Shown: piece by piece, positions 61,108-64,000 of the stretch
Position numbering within the stretch: the stretch's first letter is position 1
Layout of the letters: the number at the start of each line of letters is the position of its first letter
Assembly (NCBI RefSeq): GCF_024385465.1
Contig: NZ_JANFLS010000003.1
Coordinates: forward strand, 124,001 to 188,000
Length of the DNA stretch: 64,000 nucleotides
Source of the DNA: Arthrobacter sp. zg-Y844
Lineage (GTDB): Bacteria; Actinomycetota; Actinomycetes; Actinomycetales; Micrococcaceae
Direction: 5' to 3'
Program-made: the position numbers and the translations under genes
Notes under the pieces: model-generated
What the model was told of the DNA's origin: nothing
Seen by the model: only the letters and a program-made list of their open reading frames with translations
Database searches by the model: none

Positions 61108-62592
61108 TCAGGCGGAGGGTCGGCCCGCCGCCTCCGCGGCCAACAGTTCCCGGAATGCCGGATTCGGGTGGGCGTTGGGGAGGACACAGCGTACCCGTTC
61201 CAGCGCTTCGAGGGGAGTCAGACCGGTGGTCCGGGCGCCGTAGAGAGCGGCAACCGTCGGCGTCCGGGACTCGGCGCGAACGCAATGCAGCAGCACCTTC
61301 TTGCCCTCGGCGCGGAAACGTTCGACGGCGGCGGCAGCCTCCTGCAGTACATACCCGGCGTAGGCATTGGAATCCGCGGCAGCCGAATCCACGAGCCAGA
61401 ACGTCGCGTGGTTCTCCTGTGCGATGCCGGGCACATCGGCCGTTCCCAGCCGGCACAAGGAAACCACTGCATCAATGCCCAGTTCGGCAGTTCTGGCTAC
61501 TGCTCCCACGCCGCCGAGCCAGACGCCGTCGTCGTCCGGGTGCTGGACCAGGACATCGGTCCTGCTCCACGAGCTGTAATCGTGGTGCTCGGCCCGCGGC
61601 CACTCCTGCGTACGACGCCCCGCACCGGAGGCGAGTTCGACGCCGAGCGTCATCAGATCGTGCGCCCGCAGGCCCGGCCAGCCGTGCAGGTTGCGGCGCC
61701 ATTCAAACGGAACGGCAGAGTAGCCGTAGGCAGCGCCCAGCAGGGAGCCGGCGATGGCGGCCACCGTGTCGGTGTCCCGGCCGCCGCGGACCGCCTCTTC
61801 GAGCCCGGCCCGGAGATGGTCGGGGCCGGAAGCGGTTCGTGTGGTGGCGATGGCGCTCCACGCGCCCTGGAGTGCTTCCACCACCCAGCCGTTCTTCGTG
61901 AAGTCCCGCGGCCGGGAGCGTTCGGCGGTTTCGATCCGCTCCAGCCACAGGGCGGCACGGTCAGGCGGCAGCAGCGGCAGCCCGGTCCGGATTTCCAGCC
62001 GACCGGTCAGGACGGCGTCGCGGATGGCGACGCACCAGAGTCCGCAGGCTTCCTGGGCGTCGTCTTCCACGTGGGTCAGTGCGCTGAGTACACCGGCCGC
62101 CGCCATGAGTTCGGCCGGATCCCGGTCCAGGTAGGCCAGGGCCAGGGGAGCAGTGCGCATCAGGGAGCCGTTGCCGGCGCTGCGGCCGGCGCGGGTGTGG
62201 AACTCCTGGGCAGTACGGGTGAAATCGTCGGCGGTCGGGTCGGTCCGGCCGTCGTCGCTGGCGATGCGGCGGGCGCGGGCGATGACACTGCTGGTCTGCG
62301 CGCCGACGTCCTTTGCGTCGCGTGCCCAGGCGGTCCAGGCGCGGACCACGGATGTGAGCGCTTCCGGGGTGGTGCCGGCGTCGAGGAATGCTTCGGCGAT
62401 CGGGATCGCCATGGAGGTGTCGTCGGTCCATTCGGCCGGGTCGAACCCGAAGGGGCCGCCGCCCTTCATGGTGACCTCGGTGCCGTCGGGCAGCGGTGCG
62501 CCGAATTCGTAGCCGGCGCCAAGGGCATCTCCGGCGGCGAGGGCGACGAGGACACCGGCGGCGCGGTGGTTCTGCTGTGAGTTCAGGTTCAT
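61108..62592 (-). CDS. ADP-ribosylglycohydrolase fused to a dual-specificity-phosphatase-like domain
   Basis: 494 residues from ATG 62592 (GGAGG upstream). The ARG part has GDALG (21-25), TDDT (56-59, metal binding) and GGRDTDTVAAIAGS, all required for Mg-dependent cleavage of ADP-ribose from proteins or nucleotides. The C-terminal part carries the phosphatase motif HCVRAESRTP (Cys near residue 435, C-x5-R). This ARG-phosphatase fusion is a known partner of ARPP-1. It starts 4 nt inside the ARPP-1 gene, so both are made together. Confidence 0.9.
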   Translation of the reverse strand: MNLNSQQNHRAAGVLVALAAGDALGAGYEFGAPLPDGTEVTMKGGGPFGFDPAEWTDDTSMAIPIAEAFLDAGTTPEALTSVVRAWTAWARDAKDVGAQTSSVIARARRIASDDGRTDPTADDFTRTAQEFHTRAGRSAGNGSLMRTAPLALAYLDRDPAELMAAAGVLSALTHVEDDAQEACGLWCVAIRDAVLTGRLEIRTGLPLLPPDRAALWLERIETAERSRPRDFTKNGWVVEALQGAWSAIATTRTASGPDHLRAGLEEAVRGGRDTDTVAAIAGSLLGAAYGYSAVPFEWRRNLHGWPGLRAHDLMTLGVELASGAGRRTQEWPRAEHHDYSSWSRTDVLVQHPDDDGVWLGGVGAVARTAELGIDAVVSLCRLGTADVPGIAQENHATFWLVDSAAADSNAYAGYVLQEAAAAVERFRAEGKKVLLHCVRAESRTPTVAALYGARTTGLTPLEALERVRCVLPNAHPNPAFRELLAAEAAGRPSA

Positions 62593-63530
62593 AGGGCCTC
62601 CATAAGTGGGTGTTTGGTGTTCCAGCAAGATAGATGGGCAATATCGGGTTCCCTGTTGGGGAGCCGGACGGCCATGCCTTCTGCCATGACAGGGCCGCGG
62701 ACGCCCAGGACGTTACGGCTGCGCATTGAGTCGTGGCGCCGGACGCCCTCGCTGTAGAACTCGCCGAAATCGATGGTTCCGGCGATGGCAGCAAAGTCAC
62801 GGGCGAGCTGGCCGGGCATCGGTACGGTGCTCTGGGGCGCGGGCAACAGTGCCGCATCGAGCAACGCAGCGTCCATGAGCTGCTGGTAATGGCGTCGGAA
62901 CAAAGTAGCCGTGCCGAAAACTTCCAGCAGCAGGGGTTGTCCGCCGACGCCGATCACCACGCCGCGTTGGCCCTCCAGCGGCTCCGGTACGGAGCTCGCG
63001 AAGCGGTGCCTGTCACGGCTGCCAAACCTGTCCAAATGCTCGGGAAGGGAACTGGTGGCTGTGGGTCCGGTGGCGGCGTCGAAACGCCGGACCCGTTCCC
63101 AGATCTGCTCCTGCCGTCGACCTCCGAATTGGGTGGACCCGGCGCCAGCTAGCTCGGCGCGGACGTTGAGTGGTGCCCTCCGTGCCTGGCGGTGGTGTGT
63201 GTTTTGGCCGGCTTCCCACCGTCCTGCCTCGACGCAGAACGTGTCGATGTCCAAGGTTTCGCCCACGTCGATGAGGACGTCGCGGGCGCAGGTGCGGTGT
63301 TGCTGTCCCCCTTCCAGCAGCTCACCTTCGAGCAGCAGGGCCGCGCGTTTCCCGTTGTTCCGGACCGTTAGCTGGCCCACCTTGGCGCCCGCCGCCAGTT
63401 CGGAGACGGCAAGGTCTGCGTGGAGTCCGGTGCTGATGCCGAGCCTCCCGCGTCCGGCTGTCCGGACGGGAAAGATCGTAAGTGGGCCGGCGGCAGTGCC
63501 GGCGCCGACGTGGAGTTGTGGAATCTGCAT
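62589..63530 (-). CDS. ARPP-1 domain protein
   Basis: 313 residues from ATG 63530 with AGGAGG 6 nt upstream. The diagnostic ALLLEGELLEGGQQHRT block (64-80) and FCVEAGRW (98-105) identify the ARPP-1 (ARG and rhodanese/phosphatase-associated) domain. Family function is unproven but linked to ADP-ribose or NAD metabolism. A helical middle (EQIWERVRRFDA) and a long C-terminus complete the protein. It is first of the ARPP-1/ARG operon and faces the NUDIX gene across a 92-nt region with two repeated sites. Confidence 0.85.
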   Translation of the reverse strand: MQIPQLHVGAGTAAGPLTIFPVRTAGRGRLGISTGLHADLAVSELAAGAKVGQLTVRNNGKRAALLLEGELLEGGQQHRTCARDVLIDVGETLDIDTFCVEAGRWEAGQNTHHRQARRAPLNVRAELAGAGSTQFGGRRQEQIWERVRRFDAATGPTATSSLPEHLDRFGSRDRHRFASSVPEPLEGQRGVVIGVGGQPLLLEVFGTATLFRRHYQQLMDAALLDAALLPAPQSTVPMPGQLARDFAAIAGTIDFGEFYSEGVRRHDSMRSRNVLGVRGPVMAEGMAVRLPNREPDIAHLSCWNTKHPLMEAL

Positions 63531-63545
63531 GTCGAACCTCCTCGC

Positions 63546-63570
63546 TTTAGCGCAAATGTGAGATAAGTAG
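63546..63570. promoter_or_regulatory. candidate operator 1 of the ARPP-1/NUDIX region
   Basis: Contains GCGCAAATGTGAGATAA, one of two near-identical direct copies (6 differences over 25 nt) in the divergent gap. It lies 15 nt before the ARPP-1 ATG, overlapping its probable promoter. Likely bound by the NUDIX-type regulator. Confidence 0.55.
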
Positions 63571-63593
63571 TTCCAGTATGCACCGGTTGCATC

Positions 63594-63618
63594 TTTTGCG
63601 CAAGATTGAGATAAATGG
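63594..63618. promoter_or_regulatory. candidate operator 2 of the ARPP-1/NUDIX region
   Basis: Contains TTGCGCAAGATTGAGATAA, the second copy, 48 bp from the first (nearly a whole number of helical turns). TTGCGCAA within it is an 8-bp palindrome. It ends 4 nt before the NUDIX ATG, so binding should repress that gene as well. Confidence 0.55.
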
Positions 63619-63622
63619 GGGT

Positions 63623-64000
63623 ATGAGTGAGTCCCGTATGCCCTTGTCCCTCCTGGATTATCCACGTCCTTCTGTAGCCGTGGACACCGCAGCGCTGACC
63701 GTGGCTGGGGACGAACTGATGGTCCTACTCGTACGCAGGCGGGAGGAACACCACGCGGGGGAGTGGGCGCTGCCTGGCACGTTCCTGCGGGAACGTGAAT
63801 CTCTGGCGGATGCCGTCCTGCGATCCCTCCGGGTCAAGGCTGGAATCGAGGGGAGGGTCCCGCAGCAGCTCCATGTCTTCGATGATCCGGACCGGGATGA
63901 CCGGGGCTGGACACTGTCCGTAGCCCATGTGGACGCAGTCCCGTTCCGGGAGCTGGAAACCCCGCTGCAGTCCGACGATGTCCGTCTGGCTTCGATCGCG
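63623..64000 (+). CDS. NUDIX-domain regulator, NrtR-like, cut by window edge
   Basis: 126 residues visible, open at the right edge. The NUDIX fold is clear (AALTVAGDELMVLLVRRREE, then GEWALPGTFLRERESLADAV). In the NUDIX box the catalytic Glu residues are lost: the segment LRSLRVKAG replaces the REUxEExG pattern, so hydrolysis is unlikely. NrtR regulators have such a sensor plus a C-terminal winged helix, which would lie beyond the edge. They respond to ADP-ribose or related NAD products. Its position opposite ARPP-1 and the flanking repeated sites fit this role. Confidence 0.8.
   Translation, partial: MSESRMPLSLLDYPRPSVAVDTAALTVAGDELMVLLVRRREEHHAGEWALPGTFLRERESLADAVLRSLRVKAGIEGRVPQQLHVFDDPDRDDRGWTLSVAHVDAVPFRELETPLQSDDVRLASIA

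Overview
The window is a 64 kb piece of chromosome from a high-GC Gram-positive bacterium. Dense GC-rich genes, GTG/TTG starts, many 4-nt start/stop overlaps, lipobox-type binding proteins and families typical of Micrococcaceae (GluQRS, Tex, excalibur-type secreted nucleases, ChvE-type sugar importers) suggest an Arthrobacter-like actinobacterium. This is inference from gene content, not a phylogenetic test. I see no rRNA, tRNA, CRISPR array, insertion sequence or prophage.

Layout. (1) 0-5.3 kb: a MarR regulator (cut by the left edge) coupled to an MFS exporter, facing a three-gene operon of type III polyketide synthase, SAM methyltransferase and FAD monooxygenase, probably making a tailored phenolic or pyrone lipid. 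(2) 5.4-31.7 kb: housekeeping and accessory genes. They include CtaG/DUF2243 membrane proteins, DUF503, Tex, a Vsr-HAD-small protein operon, a large FAD dehydrogenase, an FMN reductase, a SWIM-SNF2 helicase, PPK2, a secreted HNH nuclease, GluQRS, an amino acid permease, an ArsR-SRPBCC-SRPBCC-VOC operon and a BBE-type FAD oxidase. (3) 32-38.7 kb: a secreted GH3 glucosidase with a PA14 insert and a His/Gly tail, a secreted SNase, two VOC proteins and an AraC regulator. (4) 39-50.6 kb: a sugar island with two ribose/xylose-type ABC importers, a sugar-phosphate isomerase-like protein, a Gfo/Idh/MocA dehydrogenase and a ROK regulator. (5) 50.6-56.4 kb: a LysR regulator divergent from a tightly coupled operon of FAD oxidoreductase, uronate-dehydrogenase-like enzyme and an SsuBCA-type importer, followed by an SGNH hydrolase. 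(6) 57.9-64 kb: a low-GC GTPase with a small coupled partner, a macro-SIR2 fusion protein, and a divergent NAD/ADP-ribose locus (ADP-ribosylglycohydrolase fused to a phosphatase domain, ARPP-1, and a degenerate NUDIX protein resembling an NrtR regulator).

Region 6 is the best candidate for an undescribed system. It joins a predicted NAD-consuming SIR2 effector carrying its own macro-like (ADP-ribose-binding) domain, a P-loop GTPase of probable foreign origin, and genes that process and regulate ADP-ribose and NAD. Two nearly identical sites lie between ARPP-1 and the NUDIX gene and look like the operators of that regulator.
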